Assembly (NCBI GenBank): GCA_040285825.1 | Contig: JAUPSS010000004.1 | Span: forward strand, 5,339,658-5,403,657 | DNA from: Eukaryota sp. TZLM1-RC | Lineage: Eukaryota; Metamonada: BaSk clade | Length of the DNA: 64,000 bases | Direction of reading: 5' to 3' | Shown here: positions 1-11,300 of the stretch, piece by piece | How the letters are laid out: the number at the start of each line of letters is the position of its first letter | Numbering within the stretch: the first letter of the stretch is position 1 | Made by a program: the position numbers and the translations under genes | Notes under the pieces: model-generated | Databases searched by the model: none | What the model saw: the letters and a program-made list of their open reading frames with translations, nothing else | What the model was told of the DNA's origin: nothing

Positions 1-1175
1 TTTAGTAGAAGTTTGTCCATCTAAAATTCCTTATCATGCATTTTTTTAGTCCTAAATTTGGTGGAGTTGGTTTTTCAAAAGCAGAGTATTTATGCAAAAG
101 TGCTTTTTATTGGTGGTATGAAAAATTTTCTTTTGAATGGAAACTTCGTTTTGATCATATTCCTTTGAATGAATCACATCCTTTATTAATTTCTCTTGAC
201 AAAATGGTGCAAGAACTACCTGTTGATGTTTGGAATAGGAGTTTTCCTTCAAGTTTGCCTGCTGTGCCTTCGAGATCTTTCACCAACCTTCATCTTGCTG
301 TTGTGAAATTACAGAAGTCTGTTCTTATTGGTTTTGAAGACCTGGATTTTTCTAAACGACTTAGTGTGACTAAGATTAATAATCCCGTCTTTGCTGCCTT
401 TTTTATCAGACATTCAGAACTGTACTAGTTTAATATCTCAGCAACCAAGGCCATTTGGTCTTCACTTAACAAATGAAGCTTGGAAACAAAACATGCGGTT
501 GAGATTAGGGATGTATCCAAGTGGTCTTTTGGACAATTCTTATTGTATTTGTAACAAAAACCTACTGCCAATTTTCGTCATATTGTGAGCTGTAAGAAAT
601 TTCTCCAATATAGGTCAGTTCTTCATAATGCCGTTCGTGATGTGACATATGAGATGTTCAAGTGTTACAATTGTAGTTGCAAAGTAGAACCTTTGTTGAA
701 GCATTATAGTGATGATAATCTTTTTAATTCACGTCGAGGTGATTTAATTGCTCCTTTTGTGGATTCCTCTCAAGTTGTTGTTGATTTCACTACAGTTGAT
801 CCCTTTGCTTTTGTTTATCGCGATGATGTTTTACTTAGTACTAATGGTCATTTAAACAAGGCTGAAGATCGTAAGAGAGATAAATATACTGAGATATTAA
901 ATGATTTAAATAAGAACCTTTATTCGAAGTTTTCGTTTGTTCCTTTTGCCTTTTCGATTTTTGGCAACATTGGACAATCCGCCTTGAATTTCATCAATGA
1001 TTTTGGTAATTTATGTCGTTCAAGTGGTAAGAATTTTGCAGAGAATTTATGGAAAAATCGTATCATTTTCGCTTTGTACAGAAGTGTTCCCAAGTACTTG
1101 AGTTTAATGATGTCTAAACTTTATAAGGATTCATCAAGAGTTGGCGTGGAGAATTTAGTTTCTTATGTGTTTTAG
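1..1175 (+). mobile_element. 3' part of RLE-type non-LTR retrotransposon (copy R1)
   Basis: The segment enters the window already inside the element. Conceptual translation gives the post-RT linker (from base 1 to about 428), a CCHC knuckle of form CxC...H..SC near 548-600, and a C-terminal endonuclease-like domain (585-1175). The latter has the pattern RGDL...VVDF..VDP...K..KY...FAFSIFG...NRI, which fits a PD-(D/E)XK restriction-like endonuclease as in R2/CRE-type elements (family knowledge). The reading frame changes near 428 and 588, so it is not functional. The stop is TAG at 1173-1175, followed by an AATAAATAAATA-rich tail up to about 1250. No RT domain lies inside the window. At least a dozen related fragments occur further on. 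Confidence 0.75.
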
Positions 1176-1299
1176 TTTGTTCTATTTGATTCTTCGTAGA
1201 AAATAAATAAATATATACTATTTGAATTAAAATTTAATATATTTTTTGTTGGTTTTTCGAACAAAAAACTTGGACTGACCAGCTTTTCAAGCAACTTCA

Positions 1300-4200
1300 T
1301 ATGTCCTCCAAGGCATGTTCGTCATGTTTCTCCCTGGAGATCTCGTTCAACTCACATGTAAACACTTACTTTGCCTACACTGTCTTGCCGCCTTCAAAGA
1401 TCTCGAGCTTCCAACCAACTGCTGTAACAATTTCATTACTGATAATATTGCTTTTGATGCGAATTCACTGCAGTACAGTCTTTCGACCACCACTATGAGC
1501 AAATGTCACAAAATAACGCAATTTCCCTACCATGTGTCAGCGAATATCTTCACTGGTCGATTTAACGGTAATGAAGCACTGTTTACCCAACCATCTATTG
1601 TCGCCAAAGATTTCCAACAGAGCATTTTACCTGAAGTCCTTGGCCAATTGATCATCCAAGAAACAGTCGATCGCCCCCATGATTTTGCCACAATTATGGG
1701 TACCACAACTGATCCATGTGGTATGTTAAGTTGATAACTATAGGCATAGTGATCTACTTGCTTCATAAAACAGGACAATGATAGAATCACTGGTGCTGTG
1801 CTGTCACTCAACTATCAACGTCTTGGTATTGATACCAATGCAACTGTTTATGATGCTCCAGAACTAGTGACTGGTGATATCATCTTTCCCATTCATGCAT
1901 GTGATGTATTTAGCCTGGGGGTTTTGTTTTATACTATATTGTCAAACTCAGATCCAATGAGGATTTTGAGTTGTCCAAGATTAATTCAACTGACAAGATC
2001 CAAGTTGAATGGTATCTTGGTATCATTCAAATAATGGTGGATTCAGATCCACAAAGGAGACCATGTTTTGATGTTGTTACAGAGATGTTTAGTTTATTTA
2101 AGCTACCACTACTAAAAGAAAACCAAGCCTTGCAGAATCAAGTGGTAGCTTTAAGAGAATTGTCCAGTAATCAAGCTGAAACTATTCAAGTTCTTGAGCA
2201 AAAATTTACTGAAATCAAAACTAACTTTTTGGAAGTCGACGAAAACAACAAACAATTGACAACAAATCTTAAAATCACAACTGAAGAACTGCAACAATTA
2301 CGATTTGAACAATCTACTAATCAGGCTACAGTTGCTGATATAGCTTCTCTTCAGCAGGAACTTGAAGAATCTCGACTGGACGTTCATAACATTTCTAATG
2401 TACTTCAACAAGAAAAAGCTAATCATAAGGCTGAAGTTGCCAAACTTTAAGCGTATATTGACAACCCTGTACCTCAATTAGAACGCATTAAGCAGGAAAT
2501 TGAAGATTTGAAATCTAAACCCGTGTCCAATATAATGCAAAGTCCAGCAAGCTCTGCTATTTCCACTCCTATCAATGATTCTCTTCAGTATTTGGCTAAT
2601 AATGATTTGTTTATTACCTTTTTTTGTACTGATCATCAAACAAAAACTATAACAGAGTTGTTAGTTTCAGCCAAGAAAGCAAAGCATCTCTTACAACAGT
2701 GTAATAACATGTCTATTACAAATAGAAGAGTTAGTTTCTTCTATCCTAGTAAGTTTATCATGTCTCTCTTTTGTCAGTTCCTCAATACTGGCAGTGTTGA
2801 TCTTTCTAGTTGTTCATTGAATGACATTCGAGTACATCTTTTATCTGCAATCGCATACTATGAGTTACGATGTCTATTTGTGATTTGTGTTCAGTATTTT
2901 TTTCTGCATCAGGAATTCTCAGATCAAGATTTTCGAAACTTTGCTCATTCATTGTCACAGAAAAGGTGTTCCACATGTTTAATTTATTTCGCTGATATAA
3001 TTAAAAATTTTGATAAAATTCGGGGATTCAAAGAGAATTGTCTACGGACTTTGTGGGAATACACTCCAACAATCATTCCCAACAACAACCCAAACATCAC
3101 TTATTCTCATATTTCCACAGTTTTGTCTAGCATTGTTATGGAAATGAACAAGTGTGTTGAGGTTTATCCCATATCCTTTACTGGTTTGCTGTATGGTCAT
3201 AATGAACAACAATTGAAAGCAATTTCCAAGGTAATTCAAGCTATTGAGTTCAATCGTTTGCGTACTAATGGATGCTTTTTAACTGAAGTTATCGCTACTG
3301 TGTCAAGTTGTTGTAAGAAGAAACCACAGTTTGCTTCCCGGTTTCTTGAAATCTTGGCAATATGAATTGTTAAAGCAAAGGATTCTGCAGTAGTTTTGAC
3401 TCAAGAAATGTTTTCTCAATTTCAAAAAGGTGATTTTTCCAAGGACAAAGATGAATTAACTATTCTTCTTTTTGAAAATGTCAAAATTAAAATTTCCTCT
3501 GAATCTGATGCGTTTATACATACTTTGATTAATTATTCAAATTACACTCCAAATGCTTCTCGTACAATCTACAAGAATTTATCCAAGGCTGGTCTTAGAC
3601 TTAGTCAACCACTGCTTCAAAAAGTTTTACAATTCAGAAATTGTCAAATTCTTAATGTATGTTTAGAAAATATCCCTTTCCAGACCAGTACTGATATTGA
3701 TCAGATGTTTAGTTTGGTTCTAAATATGTTTTGCACTTCAAGTGACGAAACTAATGTCAAGTCCTACTATGGAACCATACATAGGTTTTTGAACAAAGTG
3801 AGCGAAACAAGACAGAAATTATCTCATACTTCATTTGACTATTTAACAATTCGCATGGGTTCCAATCCTAACAATGGAATTGCACTTATTGAAACATTGC
3901 CACTGCAGATATGGACAGAAAACTGTGGCTTTCTTTTAGTGATGAAGTCTTTGATACAATTGGTTCTAAATTCAAAAGCAAACCATCTTCGTAATCGTTT
4001 CGTCAAAACTGCAAAAATTGTCTTTGAAAATGCTAAGAATGCAAGTCTTCGTCCCAACAGTGAAGTTATGACTGAATATGTCAGATTAGCTTCAATCACA
4101 AACAGTCCTGAATTAATTCAATTTTGCGTTGATAATTTCGATTTAAGGAGCTGTACTGGGTGGTATGTTGACGGATTGTCACCAACAATTGCCATTCTTG

Positions 4201-4373
4201 AAGCATTTGTAGTGAACGGATCAATTCCGTCATGTTTAAAAAGAGATATTGTGATGGTTTTGACAGATTATGAGGCTCAGGGACTTTTCAATACTTCTGA
4301 ATTTGAGGAACTCACTGATAGACTTTTCAGTCAACGTGTTAGTTCTGCCGGACGGTTGAATGTGATCATCTAA
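1300..4373 (+). pseudogene. RING-like/pseudokinase-coiled coil-BTB-like gene, broken
   Basis: A cysteine-rich start with LTCKHLLCLHCL (about 1345-1380) resembles a RING C-x-H-x2-C-x2-C. It is followed by a kinase C-lobe-like stretch: APE at about 1855, DVFSLGVLFYTIL at about 1905, and DPQRRPCFDVV at about 2050. I find no HRD or DFG motif. A Gln/Glu-rich coiled coil spans 2120-2450. A BTB-like segment with a long alpha-helical tail spans about 2580-4373. From 1971 to 4373 one frame runs through an in-frame TAA (2448-2450) and an in-frame TGA (3363-3365), with sensible sequence on both sides of each. The part before 1971 also changes frame. It is probably a decaying member of a protist signalling family. 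The domain calls are inference, the BTB call weakest. Confidence 0.55.
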
Positions 4374-4449
4374 TCAATTCAGTATGTGCAACAGTTTTAT
4401 AGCTAGTTTCAAAGATTTTGTGTTTTTATTTTTTTCAATTACACAGATT

Positions 4450-4766
4450 TGTTGTTGAACATTTGAAGTATACTCCCCGAACATTACAGAAACGATTGAC
4501 CGGAATGTATGAAAATGATCTTTATAAATACAATATGCAGCTCGGCTGTTTTAAATCAAGATCTTCGCTCATGGTTATTGGAAAAGGGTGTTTGTGAAAG
4601 CAAGTCATCAGATTCTTCACTGTATGTAACCATTGTACCAAGAAGATTTGGATTGTGTGCCACTAATGAAGTATTTGTAACAAAAATGAGATTACATTTG
4701 AACATCCCCATAATAATTGGCCATTTTGAAGACAAAAGGCATACCATAACTTCAGCACTTTACTAG
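4450..4766 (+). mobile_element. RLE-type retrotransposon relic (R2)
   Basis: Short degenerate fragment of the second subfamily of this non-LTR element. The text from 4450 (linker ...RTLQKRLTGMYENDL) and the block after 4535 (GCAGCTCGGCTG...) recur at 14500 and, reverse-complemented, at 28480-28640. It stops before the CCHC knuckle and has several frame changes. Confidence 0.65.
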
Positions 4767-4799
4767 TCAACATCCCCAGAAACAAGAAATCTTTACAGC

Positions 4800-5120
4800 A
4801 TGTCAGACATCTTTCATCAAGATATCTCTGACCCTAATCCCCCAACTAACATGCAGCAGGAACCAGCGCCACATATACATAATAAAGAGGATAACGAGGC
4901 AACGGACCCGGATCCCACCTCCCCCTCCCTAAAAGTGAAAGATGAAAGAGTTGACGAGGTCCCTTCATCTTCAGCAATGGAAGAGGTAACGAGAACGGAC
5001 CTGGCTCCCTCTCCCCTCCCAATTGTAGAACCTGTCTCAAAGGGAACGGATGGAAATCCCACCTTAAACACGTCTTCTGCATTAGGAGAATATGAAGAAA
5101 TTCATATAATCTCAATTTGA
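4800..5120 (+). CDS. Pro/Ser/Glu-rich ORF, possibly the tail of an LTR retrotransposon polyprotein
   Basis: A 106-codon ORF starts at ATG 4800 and encodes a low-complexity acidic, Pro/Ser-rich peptide with no recognisable domain. Sequence after its stop is still codon-like in another frame to about 5283. It lies just upstream of a purine tract and an LTR-like start at 5373-5400. That context suggests the 3' coding end of an LTR element, but no RT or integrase is present. It may equally be a random ORF or a host fragment. Confidence 0.25.
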   Translation: MSDIFHQDISDPNPPTNMQQEPAPHIHNKEDNEATDPDPTSPSLKVKDERVDEVPSSSAMEEVTRTDLAPSPLPIVEPVSKGTDGNPTLNTSSALGEYEEIHIISI

Positions 5121-5372
5121 TGAGATGGAAGGAGAAGATGACTCCAGTGATGGATCCTCCTAACAAAGACACAGAGCCTTACCTCGAATCAATGGACTTT
5201 TATTCATTCGAGCAGCTGCCTTCCTTATGGAGCCAAACACAAGAAAAGTCGACCAAAAACGTTGTAGACAAAAGAAAACAGTAGAATTCAGTATTTAGTT
5301 CTTAGTAGTTATAGTAATTTAGTTATTTGTTCATAGTTTTAGTTTCATATTCATATAAGCTGATTCATTTTG

Positions 5373-5400
5373 AAAAAGGGAGGAAGCAGTGTTGGCGCCC
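5373..5400 (+). promoter_or_regulatory. Polypurine tract plus possible LTR start
   Basis: AAAAAGGGAGGAAG (5373-5386) is followed three bases later by TGTTGGCGCCC (from 5390). A purine-rich primer tract directly before a TG-starting repeat is the usual 3' LTR boundary. No matching second LTR was found by eye, so this is tentative. Confidence 0.3.
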
Positions 5401-6237
5401 TTCGGCTTATGTAGTATGATTAGAAAAAAAACCAACTTTTCCTCATTGACTTTTCTTTACTACAATAGACTTTAGGCAACAACACTCATTTCACCATAAT
5501 CAGTAAAAGCTTTGGTTACGGTACTTGAGTCGAGTATCGGCAACGGAGCAGCATCTTAAACAATGAAATTGGCCATTTACGCCAAAAATACAGTTGTGGA
5601 GAAGAATCATTTTTACATTGTTTTGATTTGTAATAGGGTGAAAAGGCACAATAGTGCTCAGATTACACCATAATTCACTTCGTGGCAATAGTCTAGCAAC
5701 ACTCGGGATTTTTGGCCCAAATTCTTCAAAAAGATAATTGTTCAAATGACTGGATGTTGTTTTTATTTCAGTAATTCCATCACAAGATATCAGAACTATT
5801 GCGCTTCAAACTAAATCGTACTGTTACTTTTTAATACAATATGAGTGTAGCTGGGGAAGTTGATGGGCGGCTGAAACATAACCCACGTCATTCTTTGGTA
5901 ATATAGATCAATATGACAGTCTGAAAATGTCAAATGGTTAATTTCAAAAAGATTCACAGTTTCTCTTTACTGAAAGTAAGTTGTAACCATAATTATTGAT
6001 TGGAACAAGTTATCAAAGAAAAACAAGTTTCAAAGACAATGTTTAATGATTCTGAGATGTGGTAAAACAGTTTAAATTTTGCTTGGTTAAAGGTACTTTA
6101 AAACTTGTTAAATTTCTTCATCGATTGAAGTACATCACTGATCATAATGAACTCGAATGGTACAGAGTTTGTTGAACCAAGTTATTTTCTAATAAAACCC
6201 TATATTATTATTTTTCTTATATGATTTACCTGTAGGT
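5401..6237. other. Stretch without a convincing gene
   Basis: AT-rich, with no ORF showing a domain. An 81-codon ORF on the minus strand (5500-5745) has no recognisable content. The left part may belong to the presumed LTR that starts at 5390. Confidence 0.4.
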
Positions 6238-6519
6238 ATGAACAAAATACATGGCAGAAACATCGTTTTTGTTCCAATTGGAATTTCTATTTTCGGTACT
6301 TTAGGCAAGGAAGGACGATCTTTCTTGAATGATTTAAACAGTTTCTTGAAAGACTAAGGACGTTCTCTTGATCAACTAATTTGGAAGAACAGAATAGTTT
6401 TCTCACACTTTAAGGCTCTACCACTTTATTTTAACTCAATACTGTCAAGTATTACTGAGTTTGACAATTTACGTGCTCATGAACCCCTATATAATGAGAA
6501 GCTGCGTTCATTCTGTTAA
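6238..6519 (+). mobile_element. RLE retrotransposon C-terminal relic (R3)
   Basis: Translation from ATG 6238 gives FVPIGISIFGTLG..., FLNDLN and a WKNRIVFSHFK motif, the same order as the end of the restriction-like endonuclease ORF in the other copies (for example 930-1130). It has an in-frame TAA near 6356 and ends TTCTGTTAA. Only the last 90 or so residues remain. Confidence 0.7.
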
Positions 6520-6900
6520 TGATCACTTATTGAGAATCTTGCTTTGCATTGTTGTTTATAGTAATCTTGTTTGCATTCTGTTTTTTAATTTTTTTTGCAT
6601 TCTTGGAATAAAGCCATTATAATTTTTCGGGAATATACCAGAACATTTAAATACTCACACTCAGTGCATTGTTAACAAAAACAGAGCTAGTTTCAGATTT
6701 TGAGGTTTATATGTTGTTGCAGCCAAACGAAGCGAAAAGATTCTGTGTTCAGTGTAAACCAGAACATTTCGTGTCAACATTTGTCTTGAAAAAGCCGAGA
6801 ACAGTAGCAGATTTTATGACATTATAAGTCATTGTAGATATAGGATAAACATACAAACAGCTATATACAAAATTTTATACAAAAAAGCAACAACAAAACT
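6520..6900. other. Intergenic, nothing recognised
   Basis: AT-rich spacer with an AATAAAG at about 6608 and no ORF of interest. It probably contains the 3' region of the minus-strand locus that ends at 6901. Confidence 0.4.
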
Positions 6901-7485
6901 CTAATCCATTGGTTTGTAAAGATGCTTATACTTTTGAATCAAATCCAAATGTTCATCAGGAATCCTAGAGATCAAAGTCCACCCTCTCTTCAGCTTTCTC
7001 TCCAACCTATGCTTCAAATTAGGGTGATTACGTAAATCGTAAAAGAAAATAAATTCTTGGTTGAGACAGTGTTCTAACACTGTTGCTAATGTTAAGTTCA
7101 AATCAGAACATGCAGCTGGTTCTTTGAAAGATAGATAGTTGTCTTTGCTGATTTGAAGATTACTAACATCAGCCTCTACATAGGGGGAGCGGCATCAGAG
7201 TGCCGTCTAGAGGCATTGGGGGGAGTAAAATCAATCTCAACTGAGTAACTACCAAAAACTACCATCACACGTTTACAAATATTATTGACAGGCGCTGTTG
7301 GTTTAACAGTGCAATTGAAGCTAGAACTGGAAATTTCCTTCTTGAAATGCTCAATAACAGTATCCAAATCATCATTTGGACAAGAGACATCAATGTCGTT
7401 GGCTGCAACATTTCTGACAACAAAATCCCTAATGTATCCCCCAAAAATGGTACAATTACATTTCCAAATTAAAACATAGCAGAAA
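6901..7485 (-). pseudogene. Nucleotidyltransferase-like domain, frameshifted
   Basis: Reading leftwards from 7485, the first part gives FGGYIRDFVV, a short gap and NDIDVSCP. This matches the glycine motif plus D-x-D of the nucleotidyltransferase fold seen in tRNA-nucleotidyltransferase-like and several viral proteins (GGxxRD...DxD). The frame closes at about 7176 after an odd proline-flanked insertion. The second part (DVSNLQ..., LERKLKRGW, ending KPMD at 6901) resumes in another frame. The domain starts in the same frame as the WWE ORF just upstream and is separated from it only by a TAA, so both may once have been one protein. Substrate unknown. Confidence 0.5.
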
Positions 7486-7499
7486 TGCTCAAGAATTGT

Positions 7500-8363
7500 T
7501 TATCTATTGAGAAGTTCATCATCAGGAGGAATACCACTGAGTAACCTTCGAAGTCGAGGGTTGGAATCAATCAAATCGCCATTGTCATCGTCATAATCAA
7601 TGCTTACATCAGCAGCAGTTAATTCACGATGAACAACAGCATTGAGAAGTACAGAAATGTTATCCAATGCTTGAGGAATTCCTAAGTAAAAGACAGATTC
7701 ACTGGAATCAAAAGAAAAAGTTAAAGTTTCTTTATCACCCAAGGTCAACTGGCTGACACTGGCTGCTCTGGAAACCATGTCGTTTAACTTGGCCAAAACT
7801 CTTTGTTCCATGGAAGATACAGATGAAAAATCATAAAGATTGACTGTGAATTTGGAAAAAGAGGGAGTTGATGTTCCGTGATCTTGAATTCTCCTAATCT
7901 TTCTTCTGTTTCCAGATTCAGTGTTTAATTGAGTTCCGTCAGCAAAATTAATGAGATACTCTTCAGGTCGTCCAGGGAACCTAAGTTTAATTACAGAAGA
8001 TGAAGCCGACTGTAAGTACTGTCTATATGCATTATCAATGGTTGTGTGTCTGTGTAAATCGTATTGTCTCCATAAACCTTGGTCAAAGTACTGCCAAGTG
8101 CACTTAAAAGACATATCGACCTTAACAATTTCCCTTTTAATCTTCCTCGTGTAGGATGTTTTGATGTTTTTCTGGGTGTAATCATCAAAGTTGATCAAGT
8201 AATCCTGAGGAATATCATCCCTTAACCTGACGATATTAGTGGCAACAAACGACGAAGAAGATTCATTAAAACAAGCCAGACTGTACTGAGATTCGATTAA
8301 TCTTGACATTTGATCCGTATATTGCTCCCATTGAGAATCATCCTGCCAGTACCAGGAAGCCAC
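7500..8363 (-). CDS. Tandem WWE-domain segment (part of the PARP/helicase locus)
   Basis: The 287-residue ORF holds two WWE domains, which in known proteins bind iso-ADP-ribose units of poly(ADP-ribose). WWE1 (residues about 4-75) reads WYWQDDSQWEQYT...YLINFDDYTQKN. WWE2 (about 85-160) reads CTWQYFDQGLWRQYD...YLINFADGTQLN. An acidic tail follows. The ORF overlaps the end of the PARP ORF (8297-8363) in another frame. Because PARP and WWE domains normally occur in one polypeptide, I read the overlap as a frame change inside a single gene rather than as two genes. It stops with TAA at 7500-7502, then sequence continues in frame into the nucleotidyltransferase-like domain. Confidence 0.7.
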   Translation of the reverse strand: MASWYWQDDSQWEQYTDQMSRLIESQYSLACFNESSSSFVATNIVRLRDDIPQDYLINFDDYTQKNIKTSYTRKIKREIVKVDMSFKCTWQYFDQGLWRQYDLHRHTTIDNAYRQYLQSASSSVIKLRFPGRPEEYLINFADGTQLNTESGNRRKIRRIQDHGTSTPSFSKFTVNLYDFSSVSSMEQRVLAKLNDMVSRAASVSQLTLGDKETLTFSFDSSESVFYLGIPQALDNISVLLNAVVHRELTAADVSIDYDDDNGDLIDSNPRLRRLLSGIPPDDELLNR

Positions 8364-11300
8364 ACATGGATGTCACTATGAATATTGACAGAGTTTAATG
8401 AATGGGCCTCAAAATGAACAGGTACCATTGGATTGACAGGTTTCCAGTCGATTTGGCTCTTGGAAATCTTTGGATGATCCATTTCAAGTACCAATAGAGG
8501 TAGACAGTACGTTGATTCAAAGTCAAATGGATTGTTGACAACATAACAGTACCCAGATATCTCCTTAAAGACACCATCTAATGGAAGAATGGCGGCAACA
8601 AACATGTAACGACAGTTCCTTGAGTAACCAACTGAAACCTCAGGCTCTTCAGCGACACCAAAATATTCACCAGGTCCATGTACCTGTCCACTTCTGTACT
8701 TTGGATCAAAACCATCATAAGCTATAGACTCAACAGCAGTGGCTGTAGTACCGTGCCAAGCAAACTTGACTTGAGAAAGACAAGAGACACCATGTTTTCG
8801 AACAGTTTTGACAAAGCGTTGGATGGCAGGACAGCCTTGAATTAAACAAGGATTTCTGTATGTGGATGCAAGACTTGGAGAAATGTTCCACATATCTTGA
8901 ACAAATTGTTCAGCTTTCTTGAACAATGACTCCAAATAATTTCCTGAACTTTTCTTCAGTTTGGCATAGTCTTCACAAGTGATTCCAGAATGTGCAACGT
9001 CATCGACACAACCACACTTATCACACTGCCCTGATCCACATTGGGGGCACGAGTGGAAGGTGTTCATTTTTGCCATGATGGAACGGCAATCATCTTTTTT
9101 ACAAACAGTAATATTTGGATATTTACCTGGAAAAGAAAGAATATGGGAGTTGATCGCCATTTGAATGACTTTGAAAAAGCCAGAAGTTTGATCAAAACAA
9201 CGCCTTATGTCTGTACAGCTGATTTTTGTGTCACAATTGGGACATGACAACCCGTGGTCATCGGAATTCAATGCCACTCCCGCTGAAAACACACAATGTA
9301 CATGATTCTGTAGGCACTCTTTACAGAAAGAATGACCACAATGGAAGAAGGTGTTAAGAACATTGGAGCTATTGAAGCAAAAGCAACAGGATTTTGGGTC
9401 TAAGGTGGCTTCAGTACCCTGATTCAAAAAGAAATCGTCAAGAAATTTCTTAACTAAATCCAAATTAACAGGAGAGCCTGGTTTAATATAAATCTGAAGC
9501 TGAGATGAAAAAATAAGATTGGTAGAAATAGAGTCAATTATTGGAGATATCAATTGTCGGCCGAATGTTTTACAATGAAGCGAGAACCTATCCTTGCCAT
9601 TCCTACCCATAAACAAGCTTCTTTGAGACTTGGTAAGGGAAATTATTTCAAAGCGTGTTCTAAAATCAACAGCATAATCATTTATGGCTCTCAAGAACTG
9701 ACCTTGCAGTACCCCATCTCCAAAGATTGTGAGGAAATGCTTCCTTCTCCTTCCCTTCTCGTTAGAGCAATGTTGAACAGTTACTCCATTGTCAGTTTCA
9801 AACCGCCTGAGTTTCCCAGTATCACTTAACTCATCAATTAAAACAACCTGATCTGGGGCCTCGTACGTCAACTTGATTGGGTTCACCTGCTTTTTCAAAG
9901 AATTGCATGCCTTGACAAAATTAGGTAAATCCTTGCTTGTGATTGAAATGCCGTTTTTGTCATTGACCTGCACACCATATTCGTAAAGTTTGCTAACGAT
10001 AGCAGAAATTGGAACACCCTTCAATTTGGATTGTGGCAGAAAGTAATTGAAGTAAACATCATACCCTTGTGCAAGCATCTGATTAAACGCTTCATGACAT
10101 TGTTTTGAAGAGGAAAAGCTCAACTTGAATACAGGAATAAACTCATGACTTAGTTTAGGGGTAGCCATTTTATTCCTGGAACGTCCAGAGGGATTGGTGA
10201 AAGAGTATTCGAATGGTTGAAATAAATGAGAAGACTGGATATTTTGTTTGGCGACTGCATAATCTGTTGGATTCCCAGAAACTTTGAAACTTTTGGTACT
10301 GTTGAATTGCTTATTACCATGTTCCTCAACGCGTACACTGGACCTATTAATTACACCAGTTAATTGCTTTATAGTAGTTCCTTTAGGCAAATCATAAAAA
10401 AATCCAGTCATTGTACCCCCACCAATAGGTTCTACATTGCATTTATATTGTCTTTCGATTTCCTTAGCATTTGTAACAGTCCTGCACATAAAAGATTCTC
10501 TAAACTTGCACGACTTACTTTCCTCCTCCACAACATCCTCCTTGAGTACACCTGCTTCAGTCAACTGCTTCATAACAGTTTCAAACAGTTCTTCACTAAC
10601 TGGAGGTAATGTAACAAACCCTCTTTTGTGAGTAGCATGGTCACCACAATCGTGCAGTTGTTGCCTACTCAAACGGCCTAATGAATACTGGATAGGGACT
10701 TTACTTTCTTGGGATATTTCGCGAATTAACCTTGCTCCAATTGCTCCATTAATAAATTCCTCAAATTCGTTACGTCGCTCATCAGCCGGACGCTTTAAAC
10801 AAAGAGTGGGTCCCGGAACATCCAAATTATCTAAAACAAGACCTTCACGAATAGAAAACGAATAATTATCAAAATGGAAAACTTTCACTTCTTCTAGTTT
10901 GGAACTCATTAAGAGATTGACTTCTTTTTGACACTTTTCTTTTATTGAACCCAAAACATCCAGAGGTCCAGTTGCGACAATATTAGCTTCAATATAATCA
11001 AGCTCAACAAAATGAATAATAGAATTCCGAGGTTGTTCAGCTTGAAAAGTTCTAAATGAACGTAGAAAACGAGTAAAGTAAAAACTACCAACATTACGAT
11101 GAAGAATTTCTTTAGATAATTGGATAGACTTGTGTTGAATGGTATCAAGTAGTTTTGGAGGAATCAACGATGAATCAATCTGGTGGAGTAAATTAACAAA
11201 AGCACAAACTCCATTGTCAGTTATAGATAATCCTACACCATAATTACTTGAAGGCTTTTTCGAAGCCAAACAAGATTCCCTGGCAATTCTTCCTTTTAAA

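Noticed and set aside
8297-8363. Mini-intron at the PARP-WWE frame change
   Set aside because: The only GT...AG choice tried (23 bp) removes the conserved first Trp residues of the WWE domain, so a frame change is more likely.
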